A stretch of 50,541 nt of DNA from an uncultured Clostridia bacterium (GTDB lineage Bacteria > Bacillota > Clostridia > TANB77 > CAG-508), in the NCBI GenBank assembly GCA_947632605.1, contig CANRPX010000009.1, forward strand, positions 1-50,541, in the 5' to 3' direction. The position numbers were made by a program, and so were the translations under genes. Below the pieces are notes generated by a model. That model was not told the DNA's origin. It saw only the letters and a program-made list of their open reading frames with translations, and did not search any database. This document shows positions 1 through 7,708 of the stretch, in pieces; within the stretch, counting starts at the first letter, position 1; the number at the start of each line of letters is the position of its first letter.

Positions 1-1028
1 TCTGTTGTTCTGAAATAGAATTGTGGTCTATATCCATTGAAGAATGGTGTATGTCTTCCACCTTCTTCTTTTGTTAGAACGTAAACTTCTGAGTTAAATT
101 TTGTATGTGGATGAATTGTTCCTGGTTTAGAAATAACTTGACCTCTTTCAATGTCTTTTCTATCGATTCCTCTTAAAAGAACACCTATATTATCTCCAGC
201 TTCTGCTTGATCTAATAATTTTCTGAACATTTCAACACCAGTAACAACTGTTTTTCTTCTTTCAGTTGATAATCCAACGATTTCAACTTCATCTTGCATT
301 TTAACAACTCCTCTTTCAACTCTACCAGTAGCAACTGTTCCTCTACCAGTAATTGTGAATACGTCTTCAACTGGCATTAAGAATGGTTGGTCTGTTGGTC
401 TATCTGGAGTTGGAATATAATTGTCTATTGCATCCAATAATTCTTTAATTGGAGTATATACAGGATCGTTAGGATCTGTAGAATTTGATTCTAATACATT
501 TAATGAAGATCCTTTTACGATTGGAATTTCGTCTCCTGGGAAATCATATTTAGATAATAAGTCTCTAACTTCCATTTCAACTAATTCTAATAATTCTGGA
601 TCATCAACCATATCGCATTTATTTAAGTAAACAACGATATATTTAACTCCAACTTGTCTAGCAAGTAATATATGCTCTCTTGTTTGAGGCATTGGTCCAT
701 CAGCAGCTGAAACTACTAATACAGCACCATCCATTTGAGCAGCACCAGTAATCATGTTTTTAACATAGTCAGCATGTCCTGGGCAGTCAACGTGTGCATA
801 GTGTCTTTTATCTGTTTCATATTCAACGTGAGCTGTGTTAATTGTGATTCCTCTTGCTTTTTCTTCTGGAGCTCCATCGATTTGATCATAAGCTGTGTAT
901 TGAGCTTTTCCTAATAGTCCTAAATATTTTGTAATAGCTGCAGTTGTTGTTGTTTTTCCATGGTCAACATGTCCGATTGTACCAATGTTAACGTGTGGTT
1001 TTGTTCTTTCAAATTTAGCTTTAGCCAT
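1..1028 (-). CDS. tuf: Elongation factor Tu, C-terminus cut by the window edge
   Basis: GTPase that delivers aminoacyl-tRNA to the ribosomal A site. About 342 of the usual 395-400 residues lie in the window; the missing part is the end of the C-terminal beta-barrel. The N-terminus reads [14 protein letters not shown] and is followed by the P-loop GHVDHGKT. The ATG at 1028 is preceded by a near-perfect AAAGGAGG ribosome-binding site. It follows fusA in the standard str operon order, but a 212-base spacer with its own promoter separates them, so tuf can probably be transcribed alone. Identification is secure; only the end is unseen. Confidence 0.97.
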   Translation of the reverse strand, partial: MAKAKFERTKPHVNIGTIGHVDHGKTTTTAAITKYLGLLGKAQYTAYDQIDGAPEEKARGITINTAHVEYETDKRHYAHVDCPGHADYVKNMITGAAQMDGAVLVVSAADGPMPQTREHILLARQVGVKYIVVYLNKCDMVDDPELLELVEMEVRDLLSKYDFPGDEIPIVKGSSLNVLESNSTDPNDPVYTPIKELLDAIDNYIPTPDRPTDQPFLMPVEDVFTITGRGTVATGRVERGVVKMQDEVEIVGLSTERRKTVVTGVEMFRKLLDQAEAGDNIGVLLRGIDRKDIERGQVISKPGTIHPHTKFNSEVYVLTKEEGGRHTPFFNGYRPQFYFRTT

Positions 1029-1109
1029 TTTTAAATCCTCCTTTAATTTTTTGAGATTACTCTCTTCTTTATTTTTTTAAATTTAATGACTTTATTTATA
1101 ATCACTTGC

Positions 1110-1138
1110 ATTTTACACTATAACTACTAAAAAAGCAA
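1110..1138 (-). promoter_or_regulatory. Predicted tuf promoter
   Basis: On the minus strand a -35 box TTGCTT (1133-1138) and a -10 box TAAAAT (1110-1115) are 17 bases apart, with a TG just upstream of the -10. It lies about 80 bases before the tuf start, in the fusA-tuf spacer, and fits extra tuf transcription independent of the str promoter. Confidence 0.65.
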
Positions 1139-1161
1139 GTAATTTTTTACAATTTTATTAC

Positions 1162-1224
1162 ATAAGTGGAAATCCCACTTATCCGCTAGTAAACTTAATA
1201 TTATATTAAATATTACTGTTTACT
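1162..1224 (-). other. Two inverted repeats in the fusA-tuf spacer
   Basis: Perfect 8-base arms at 1162-1169 and 1175-1182 (ATAAGTGG / CCACTTAT, 5-base loop) and 7-base arms at 1188-1194 and 1218-1224. They sit between the fusA stop and the tuf promoter. Neither is followed by a strong U-run on the minus strand, so at most they are weak terminators or mRNA-processing structures. Confidence 0.45.
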
Positions 1225-1240
1225 TTACGCAAATTAATAA

Positions 1241-3325
1241 TTATTCATCTTTTTTTGCTCTTGAAGCTACAATTGTTTCAAGAATTGATTTTGGAACTTC
1301 TTCATAATGAGAAGGTTCCATAGAATATGTTCCTCTACCTTGTGTTTTTGAACGTAAGTCTGTTGCATATCCAAACATTTCAGAAAGTGGTATAAATGCA
1401 CGAATTTCTTGTAATCCGTCTACGCCTTCCATACCTTCCATTCTACCACGTCTAGAGTTTACATCTCCTATAACATCTCCCATATATTCTTCTGGAACTG
1501 TTATTTCAACTTTCATAATTGGTTCTAATATAACTGATTTAGCTTGTTTACATCCTTCTTTGAATGCCATAGAACCTGCTATTTTGAAGGCCATTTCTGA
1601 AGAGTCTACTTCATGGTATGAACCATCTACTAATGTAGCTTTGAAATCTATAACTGGATATCCAGCTAATATTCCGCTTTCTGCAGCCTCTCTAACTCCT
1701 TCTTCAACTGGTTTAACATATTCTTTTGGAACAACACCACCAACGATTTTGCTCTCAAATTGAATACCTGATCCTGGTTCTAATGGTTCCATTTCTAACC
1801 AAACGTGACCATATTGACCTCTACCACCAGATTGACGAATGAATTTTCCTTCAACTCTAACACTATTTCTAATTGTTTCTTTATAAGCAACTTGTGGTTT
1901 ACCTACATTACATTCAACTTTAAATTCTCTTTTTAATCTATCAACTATGATATCTAGATGTAATTCACCCATTCCAGCAATAATAGTTTGACCTGTTTCT
2001 TGATTTGTATATGTTTTAAATGTTGGATCTTCTTCAGCAAGTTTTGATAAAGCAATTCCCATTTTTTCTTGAGCAGCTTTGTCTTTTGGTTCAATAGCTA
2101 TATCAATAACTGGTTCTGGGAATTCCATAGATTCTAGTATAACTGGATGATCTATATCGCATAAAGTATCACCAGTTGTAACTTCTTTTAATCCAACTGC
2201 AGCAGCAATATCGCCAGAATATACTTTATCAATATCTTCTCTGTGATTTGAGTGCATTTGAAGAATTCTACCGATTCTTTCTTTTTTATCTTTATTAGAG
2301 TTAAGAACAGTAGAACCTGATTCTAATGTTCCTGAATATACTCTAAAGAAACATAATTTTCCAACAAATGGATCTGTTGCAATTTTAAATGCAAGTGCTG
2401 CAAATGGTTCGTTATCTGAAGTTTTTCTTTCAACTTCATTTCCATCTAAGTCAACACCTTTGATATGTGCTATATCTAATGGTGATGGCATGTAGTCAAC
2501 TACTGCATCTAATAATTCTTGAACACCTTTATTTTTGTATGAAGAACCACATGTAACTGGAACTATTGTATTATTAATTGTTCCAACTCTTAATCCTTTT
2601 TTAATTTCTTCTTGAGAAAGTTCTTCACCTTCTAAGTATTTCATCATTAATTCTTCGTCTTGTTCAGCAACAGATTCTACCAATTTTTCATGATATTCTT
2701 TTGCTAATTCTTTCATATCATCTGGAATTTCTGTTTCTTCAACAACTTTTCCTAAATCATCTTTATGAATAAAAGCTCTCATTTTAATTAAATCAACAAT
2801 TCCTTTGAAATTGTCTTCTGCTCCAATTGGTAATTGAATTGGAACAGCATTAGCTTTTAATCTATTTTTTAATTGATCTACGCAAAGCATAAAGTTTGCG
2901 CCAGTAATATCCATTTTATTTACATATACCATTCTTGGTACACTATATTTATCTGCTTGTCTCCAAACAGTTTCTGTTTGTGGTTGAACACCACCTTTAG
3001 CAGCTAATATTGTAACAGCACCATCAAGTACTTTTAAAGATCTTTGAACTTCAACTGTAAAATCAACGTGTCCAGGAGTATCAATAATGTTTATTCTGTT
3101 ATTGTTCCAGAAACATGTTGTTGCAGCAGAAGTAATTGTAATACCTCTTTCTTGTTCTTGTTCCATCCAGTCCATTGTAGCTGCACCCTCGTGAACTTCT
3201 CCTATTTTATGAGTTTTACCTGTGTAAAATAGAATTCTTTCAGTTGTGGTTGTTTTACCAGCATCTATATGAGCTACTATTCCTATATTTCTTGTTTTCT
3301 CTAATGAATATGCTCTTCCTGCCAC
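1241..3325 (-). CDS. fusA: Elongation factor G
   Basis: Translocation GTPase of the ribosome, 694 aa, the normal length. The N-terminus carries the P-loop [14 protein letters not shown], then the G2 region [19 protein letters not shown] (G3) and NKMD (G4). The C-terminal part (domains III-V) is intact. The start codon is GTG (3323-3325), chosen because AAAGGAGG lies 7 to 8 bases upstream and the protein begins [20 protein letters not shown] as in other bacteria. Only 15 bases separate it from rpsG, so they share a transcript. Confidence 0.98.
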   Translation of the reverse strand: MAGRAYSLEKTRNIGIVAHIDAGKTTTTERILFYTGKTHKIGEVHEGAATMDWMEQEQERGITITSAATTCFWNNNRINIIDTPGHVDFTVEVQRSLKVLDGAVTILAAKGGVQPQTETVWRQADKYSVPRMVYVNKMDITGANFMLCVDQLKNRLKANAVPIQLPIGAEDNFKGIVDLIKMRAFIHKDDLGKVVEETEIPDDMKELAKEYHEKLVESVAEQDEELMMKYLEGEELSQEEIKKGLRVGTINNTIVPVTCGSSYKNKGVQELLDAVVDYMPSPLDIAHIKGVDLDGNEVERKTSDNEPFAALAFKIATDPFVGKLCFFRVYSGTLESGSTVLNSNKDKKERIGRILQMHSNHREDIDKVYSGDIAAAVGLKEVTTGDTLCDIDHPVILESMEFPEPVIDIAIEPKDKAAQEKMGIALSKLAEEDPTFKTYTNQETGQTIIAGMGELHLDIIVDRLKREFKVECNVGKPQVAYKETIRNSVRVEGKFIRQSGGRGQYGHVWLEMEPLEPGSGIQFESKIVGGVVPKEYVKPVEEGVREAAESGILAGYPVIDFKATLVDGSYHEVDSSEMAFKIAGSMAFKEGCKQAKSVILEPIMKVEITVPEEYMGDVIGDVNSRRGRMEGMEGVDGLQEIRAFIPLSEMFGYATDLRSKTQGRGTYSMEPSHYEEVPKSILETIVASRAKKDE

Positions 3326-3340
3326 TTTATTTTCCTCCTT

Positions 3341-3823
<483 letters not shown>

Positions 3824-3840
3824 CTATTTCAATATTTTTA

Positions 3841-3955
3841 TTCTGCACATAATGCAGAAAGGTACTCTGAAAAGATTATTTCACTTTTCCGTAATAGTGC
3901 AACAATTTCTTTTTTCATATAACATATATTCCATAAAAAGAATTATGCACTATTA
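3841..3955 (-). promoter_or_regulatory. Structured rpsL-rpsG spacer, candidate S7 autoregulatory element
   Basis: Three inverted repeats read in transcript order. First, 9-base arms at 3947-3955 and 3892-3900 (GCACTATTA / TAATAGTGC on the plus strand), with a nested 8-base pairing between 3907-3914 and the AAAAAGAA near 3936-3943. Second, 6-base arms at 3869-3874 and 3884-3889. Third, 7-base arms at 3841-3847 and 3853-3859. No long U-run follows any of them, and a translational regulator fits better than a terminator. The link to S7 is inference from E. coli. Confidence 0.5.
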
Positions 3956-3969
3956 TCAATTAATAAATT

Positions 3970-4383
3970 TTATTTTTTTGGTTTTTTAGCACCGTATTTA
4001 GATCTAGCTTGCATTCTATCTTTAACACCAGCTGTATCTAAAGTACCTCTAATAATATGGTATCTAACACCAGGTAAATCTTTTACTCTTCCACCTCTTA
4101 TAAGTACAACACTGTGCTCTTGTAAGTTGTGACCTACTCCTGGAATATAAGATGTAACTTCATATCCATTTGAAAGTTTAACTCTGGCTACTTTTCTTAA
4201 AGCAGAGTTAGGCTTTTTAGGAGTAACTGTTTTTACAACTGTACATACACCTCTTTTTTGTGGTGCTTTGTTATCTGTTTGAATCTTTTTTCTAGAGTTG
4301 TAACCTTTTTGAAGAGCAGGAGCTGTTGATTTAGTTGTTCCAGTTTGTCTACCTTTTCTTACTAATTGATTAATTGTTGGCAT
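3970..4383 (-). CDS. rpsL: 30S ribosomal protein S12
   Basis: Decoding-centre protein, 137 aa. It starts [12 protein letters not shown] and contains [11 protein letters not shown], the loop where streptomycin-resistance changes occur; the lysine is the wild-type (sensitive) residue. [14 protein letters not shown] and the basic C-terminus [11 protein letters not shown] are also typical. First gene of the str operon here, with GAGGTG 10 bases before the ATG and its own upstream promoter. Confidence 0.98.
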   Translation of the reverse strand: MPTINQLVRKGRQTGTTKSTAPALQKGYNSRKKIQTDNKAPQKRGVCTVVKTVTPKKPNSALRKVARVKLSNGYEVTSYIPGVGHNLQEHSVVLIRGGRVKDLPGVRYHIIRGTLDTAGVKDRMQARSKYGAKKPKK

Positions 4384-4416
4384 TCTTCTTTTTCACCTCA
4401 TTTCTTTTTAAAAATA

Positions 4417-4479
4417 AATTTAATATTTATATTAAATTCTTTTTATTTGTTATTTAAATTTTACTTTATAAATAACAAA
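4417..4479 (-). promoter_or_regulatory. rpsL 5' leader with two tandem inverted repeats
   Basis: Arms TTTGTTATTTA (4446-4456) and TAAATAACAAA (4469-4479) are a perfect 11-base pair. Arms AATTTAATA (4417-4425) and TATTAAATT (4430-4438) form a second 9-base hairpin just before the ribosome-binding site. Both fall in the predicted untranslated leader of the str transcript. They are nearly all A-T, so part of the pairing could be chance. Confidence 0.4.
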
Positions 4480-4525
4480 TAGATACGCTATAATGCTAGT
4501 TTCCCTAACAAATAGCGTATCTATT
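4478..4525. promoter_or_regulatory. 14-base inverted repeat overlapping the str promoter
   Basis: Perfect arms AATAGATACGCTAT (4478-4491) and ATAGCGTATCTATT (4512-4525) with a 20-base spacer. The right arm overlaps the predicted -10 box and start point of the str operon, so the first arm would be only partly transcribed. This looks like a DNA operator more than an RNA hairpin; on the plus strand it could also act as a weak terminator because it is followed by TTATCATTTTT. Confidence 0.55.
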
Positions 4526-4551
4526 TTATCATTTTTAAAAAACAATGTCAA
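4523..4551 (-). promoter_or_regulatory. Predicted str operon promoter
   Basis: Minus-strand -35 TTGACA (4546-4551) and -10 TAAAAT (4523-4528) are exactly 17 bases apart, with TG before the -10. The -35 box overlaps the stop codon of the preceding 95 aa gene, so the str operon is separable from the unknown operon upstream. Confidence 0.75.
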
Positions 4552-4835
4552 TACTTTCCAATTAAGTTTGTTTCTTTGATTTTCCGTAGATTTTCATTAT
4601 AATAACTACTTGATATAACTTCTTCTGAAATTTCTTTTATAAGTGCTTGATCTTCCACCATAACTATATAAACTTCACCGTTTTTTTCTACTCTTTCAAA
4701 TATTTTAGGTCTAATTGGTCTTTGCTCTGTACAAGAAAAATAATAAGTTTTACCATTATGTTTAATAATATCAATTATTCTATAACTTTCATCTTCACTA
4801 ATAGTTACTCTTCCACCTACTTTAAACTCTTTCAC
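4548..4835 (-). CDS. Uncharacterised 95 aa protein
   Basis: No family recognised. It begins MKEFKVGGRVTISEDESYRI, alternates short hydrophobic strands with charged turns (IIDIIKHNGKTYYFSCTE, KNGEVYIVMVEDQ) and looks like a small all-beta, SH3-like fold with a helical C-terminal tail; no membrane segment. It starts 1 base after the stop of the membrane-protein gene, so the two are translationally coupled and probably act together. Last gene of a three-gene operon directly upstream of the str promoter. Real gene by context; function unknown. Confidence 0.8.
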   Translation of the reverse strand: MKEFKVGGRVTISEDESYRIIDIIKHNGKTYYFSCTEQRPIRPKIFERVEKNGEVYIVMVEDQALIKEISEEVISSSYYNENLRKIKETNLIGKY

Positions 4836-4836
4836 A

Positions 4837-5889
4837 TTAATCTCCTATTTCTATATCTTCACTTATTTGTCTTTCAACTTCAATTGGATCTTTTATATAT
4901 TGTCTTCCAATATCTGGTAACCATTCATAAATAATTTGTTCATAATCTCTTTTATCTTTTTTATCAATACCTTTAAAGTTTTCTCCTAATGCACTTGATA
5001 ATACTTCATCAAAAAAAGCTTGTTGTCCATTTTCTAATGAACTATATCTTTCATAATCTTCTTGTTTCATTGTATTTATAGTAGATAAAACAGTTCCTAA
5101 AACTTTTACTGTTTCTTTTTCATCATTATTAACTCTTAATCTAATTCTATAACCTTTTTCATTAGCTGAAGTTCTTGCTTCAAGTTCATCCATTATTATT
5201 GGATTTCTTACATAATCATTTTCATTTTCAAATATTTCTGGCAAAGCATAAGGTAGTAATTCAAATGCAAATTGTTTATATTCTCTTCTTTTTTCTGGAG
5301 ATGCCGTATTATACTTATCTCCTAAACTTTCTCGTAAAACTCTTTCTAATAACTGTTGGTCTCCATCTGAAGAAATTTTAAAAGCTGCTGCTTCAAATTG
5401 GTTTTCTGATAACTTTTCTTCTTTTTCTATAATCTTATAATATCCTTCTGCTAGTTCAGGAATAGAAAGATTATTAAATACATATCCATCTTTTGTTCTT
5501 ATTTCATCACAAATAGATATAACTTTATCTTTTAATTGTTCTCTACTTTCTGCTGAAGTATCTTCATACTCAGTTACAGTATATGGACTTTTTAAAGTGC
5601 TTTTTAAACTATCATAAGTATCTTTAGCATAAGCAGTAACAAAAGATCCTAATGTGATAGATCCTGCAAGTGCAGCTGTGGCAAGAAAAACTTTGAAAGC
5701 AACAATTTCTTTTTTTATTTTTTCATCATCTACTGCATCTTCATATTCTTGTACTCTTTTATAATATTTTCTATCTTTAGGATTTGATGAATATCTCATT
5801 CTTTCGATTGTATTTTTTGTGTCAAATATTCTTTCTGCTAAATCTGACTTTACATCATAATAATCATTATTTAGTAATTTTTTTTGCAT
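4837..5889 (-). CDS. Uncharacterised membrane protein with internal duplication (open part of a frameshifted gene)
   Basis: The open frame from the ATG at 5889 gives 350 aa. A charged, helical N-terminal part is followed by one hydrophobic segment at about 64-87 (FKVFLATAALAGSITLGSFV) and a soluble C-terminal half. That half contains two related copies at about 141-230 and 259-338, each with G-x-QQ, VL-x2-x-LG, KR-x-Y-x-Q and E-x-LP. The same frame stays open upstream to about 6130 and encodes a very basic stretch, so the ATG at 5889 is internal and lacks a convincing ribosome-binding site. See the entry for 5890-6169. No known family recognised. Confidence 0.75.
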   Translation of the reverse strand: MQKKLLNNDYYDVKSDLAERIFDTKNTIERMRYSSNPKDRKYYKRVQEYEDAVDDEKIKKEIVAFKVFLATAALAGSITLGSFVTAYAKDTYDSLKSTLKSPYTVTEYEDTSAESREQLKDKVISICDEIRTKDGYVFNNLSIPELAEGYYKIIEKEEKLSENQFEAAAFKISSDGDQQLLERVLRESLGDKYNTASPEKRREYKQFAFELLPYALPEIFENENDYVRNPIIMDELEARTSANEKGYRIRLRVNNDEKETVKVLGTVLSTINTMKQEDYERYSSLENGQQAFFDEVLSSALGENFKGIDKKDKRDYEQIIYEWLPDIGRQYIKDPIEVERQISEDIEIGD

Positions 5890-6169
5890 TATCCATCTTT
5901 TTAAAAAGCCTCTCTTTTTAGGCTCAGTATATCTAAATCTCTTTTTAGAATTTTTAGGCTCTTTAATTTTTCTTTTTTTAGATTTAGGTCTTCTTTCACT
6001 TTCACTTTTTCTTGTTTCTGCATTTAATATTCTAGATGGAAGATTTACTGGTACATTAGTTGTATTAATTTGTGCAATCTCATTAGCAGTTCTTCTAAGT
6101 AATTTTTCAATACTTTCACCGTAAGTTTGCTAAATCACCTTCTGGCATCATATCTGATGTTATATCCAT
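5890..6169 (-). pseudogene. 5' part of the preceding gene, separated by a +1 frameshift
   Basis: A good start exists at 6169 (ATG, AAAGGTGA upstream, 22 bases after the previous gene). It reads MDITSDMMPEGDLANLR and stops at TGA (6116-6118). One base further on, the frame reads GESIEKLLRRTANEI and runs without a break into the 350 aa frame. From 6169 to 4837 is 1333 bases, one more than a multiple of three, so removing one base near 6116-6132 restores a 443 aa protein. The restored region holds a lysine/arginine-rich linker (SKKRKIKEPKNSKKRF). Mutation, assembly error or programmed frameshifting cannot be told apart here. Confidence 0.7.
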
Positions 6170-6191
6170 ATTTTATCTTAATCACCTTTCA

Positions 6192-7040
6192 CTATCTATC
6201 TCTATCTTCTCTAGGTAATGTAATAAATCCCCTTGGTACTTCTTCTACTCCATAAGCTTCATGTAAATGTTCTTTTATTTCATCTTGTGAAATTCTAAAA
6301 GTTTGTACTAATCTTCCCACTCTTGTTCCAATTAATTGATTGTAACTTTTTGCTATTCGTATTCTTTTTTGACGTTCAAATACTAATTGGTCTGCTTTAT
6401 CACAATCTTTATCTGCAATTTCACAAGCCAATTCTGCTTCATCAATTTTTTTCATATATGTTCTAACTTTTTCATTATATTCTCTTAATTTTTTTCGTCT
6501 AAAAATATTAGGTACTATGCTAACTTCAATATCTGTAACTTTTCCTTTATATTCATTTAGCATTTGATTAAGATTGCCAACTTTTCTGTGAGCCAAACGA
6601 GAACGAGAATAAATTGATTCCATTTGTTTGATTTCAGAATTTAATTTATCAACTAAAAATTTATTATCAAAATAAGTGTTTGAATATCTAAGAACAGATT
6701 TTTTTCTTTCTTCATGTACATCAAAATCATCCATATCTATTACATATTCTGGTCTTCTTATTTTTAAAGATTCTTCTTTATCATCAGAATATGTAATAAA
6801 ACCTGGTTTATCTAAAACTTGTGAATATTGTGAATTAGTTCTTCTTATTTTTTCTATACATCTTGTTATTGCAAAAAGTTTTCCATCATCTTTACTGTAA
6901 AACACAACACCACTTGATGCACTTCTATCACTATCTAGTGATATTCTCATTGCTTCATCTGCAATGATTTCCATAATATCTGGTGGGATATTATACTTTT
7001 TTAATAAATTAGCAATTTCATTATCTAAAATTTCACTCAT
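6192..7040 (-). CDS. Uncharacterised 282 aa coiled-coil protein
   Basis: No family recognised. The N-terminal third is globular (NEIANLLKKYNIPPDIMEII, then a short beta-like part, GVVFYSKDDGKLFAITRC). Residues about 120-230 are long charged helices of coiled-coil type, with a basic break NIFRRKKLREYNEKV. No signal peptide or membrane segment, so it is cytoplasmic. I place the start at the ATG 7038-7040 (MSEILDNE) because GGAG lies 6 bases before it; the ATG at 7050-7052 overlaps that site. First gene of the 282-443-95 operon. Confidence 0.8.
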   Translation of the reverse strand: MSEILDNEIANLLKKYNIPPDIMEIIADEAMRISLDSDRSASSGVVFYSKDDGKLFAITRCIEKIRRTNSQYSQVLDKPGFITYSDDKEESLKIRRPEYVIDMDDFDVHEERKKSVLRYSNTYFDNKFLVDKLNSEIKQMESIYSRSRLAHRKVGNLNQMLNEYKGKVTDIEVSIVPNIFRRKKLREYNEKVRTYMKKIDEAELACEIADKDCDKADQLVFERQKRIRIAKSYNQLIGTRVGRLVQTFRISQDEIKEHLHEAYGVEEVPRGFITLPREDRDR

Positions 7041-7064
7041 AATTATCTCCATTAATATAGTTAT

Positions 7065-7093
7065 ATTCTATCATTCACACATTTTAATGTCAA
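7065..7093 (-). promoter_or_regulatory. Promoter of the 282-443-95 operon
   Basis: Minus-strand TTGACA (7088-7093) and TAGAAT (7065-7070) with a 17-base spacer and TG before the -10; it lies 25 bases from the chosen start codon. Confidence 0.7.
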
Positions 7094-7149
7094 TTAATTA
7101 TTCTTTATTTTCAAGCTAATTTTTTTGTTATATCTAATTATTTATATTA

Positions 7150-7210
7150 ATAAAAAAGTAAAAGCCCACACAGCTTACAGCAATAGTTCCGCTATAAATT
7201 GTGTGGGTTT
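7150..7210 (-). terminator. Terminator of the GC-rich 97 aa cassette
   Basis: Arms TGTGTGGG (7200-7207) and CCCACACA (7165-7172) enclose a partly self-pairing 27-base loop. On the minus strand CTTTTACTTTTTT follows. The 3' untranslated part between the stop codon and this terminator also holds a 7-base hairpin (7243-7249 / 7252-7258). Confidence 0.8.
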
Positions 7211-7277
7211 TCTCGGAGAAGGCCCCGATATTTACTTTTTACGAGTGGAACTCCACTCTATGGGACTGTTCTTCACC

Positions 7278-7571
7278 CTATCTTTCACCTCTCCTTCTCT
7301 CTCTTGGAGCATCATGCTCTTCTGGATCTTTCCTTCCGTCTTCGCGATTATCCTTTTTCGCGGAAATGCGTATTTCTACGATTCCGCAAACAACCGCGGT
7401 GATGGCAGAGGAGATCAGGGCAGTAAGCACATGGCTGATACTAATGCCCTTGATCCAGTTGACAATGGCGGAGCCAAAGAACGCGACTGCGGTGAGCAGA
7501 GCGATATCGGCAATAGCCATCACAAAGATAACAAGGTTCCGGGCGACGGGGTTTAGTTTTTTGGTCTTCAT
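7278..7571 (-). CDS. Small two-helix membrane protein in a GC-rich cassette
   Basis: 97 aa, no family recognised. Two hydrophobic segments at about 12-37 (NLVIFVMAIADIALLTAVAF) and 46-69 (SHVLTALISSAITAVVCGIV) are followed by a highly charged tail rich in K, R, D and E (residues 70-97). The ATG at 7571 has GGGAG 7 bases upstream. The gene is clearly GC-richer than its surroundings and uses codons such as GCG, GTC and CGG that are rare in the neighbours, which suggests recent transfer. It is monocistronic, with its own consensus promoter and terminator. Confidence 0.7.
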   Translation of the reverse strand: MKTKKLNPVARNLVIFVMAIADIALLTAVAFFGSAIVNWIKGISISHVLTALISSAITAVVCGIVEIRISAKKDNREDGRKDPEEHDAPRERRRGER

Positions 7572-7597
7572 AAAAAGACTCCCTTCAATTTATTTGT

Positions 7598-7649
7598 GCA
7601 GGATACCCTGCTACACTTTAATTATACCATATTTTCCCTATTCATTCAA
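7598..7649 (-). promoter_or_regulatory. Promoter and 5' stem-loop of the 97 aa cassette
   Basis: Minus-strand TTGAAT (7644-7649), 17-base spacer, TATAAT (7621-7626) with TG one base upstream (extended -10). A short hairpin GCAGG / CCTGC (7598-7611) falls about 10 bases into the predicted transcript, before the ribosome-binding site. Confidence 0.75.
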
Positions 7650-7671
7650 GTTTTTAGAATATATTAAAACA

Positions 7672-7703
7672 TAAAAAAATACGGTATCTCTACCGTATTT
7701 TTT
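7672..7703 (-). terminator. Terminator of the 964 aa coiled-coil gene
   Basis: Perfect 9-base stem AATACGGTA / TACCGTATT (7678-7686 / 7691-7699) with a 4-base loop and A/T runs on both sides, so it can act in both directions. It lies 6 bases beyond the stop codon. Confidence 0.9.
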
Positions 7704-7708
7704 ATCTA

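Noticed and set aside
7125..7674. Three plus-strand open frames across the GC-rich cassette
   Set aside because: The minus-strand 97 aa gene has promoter, ribosome-binding site, membrane helices and terminator; the plus-strand frames have none and the higher GC content lowers stop frequency.
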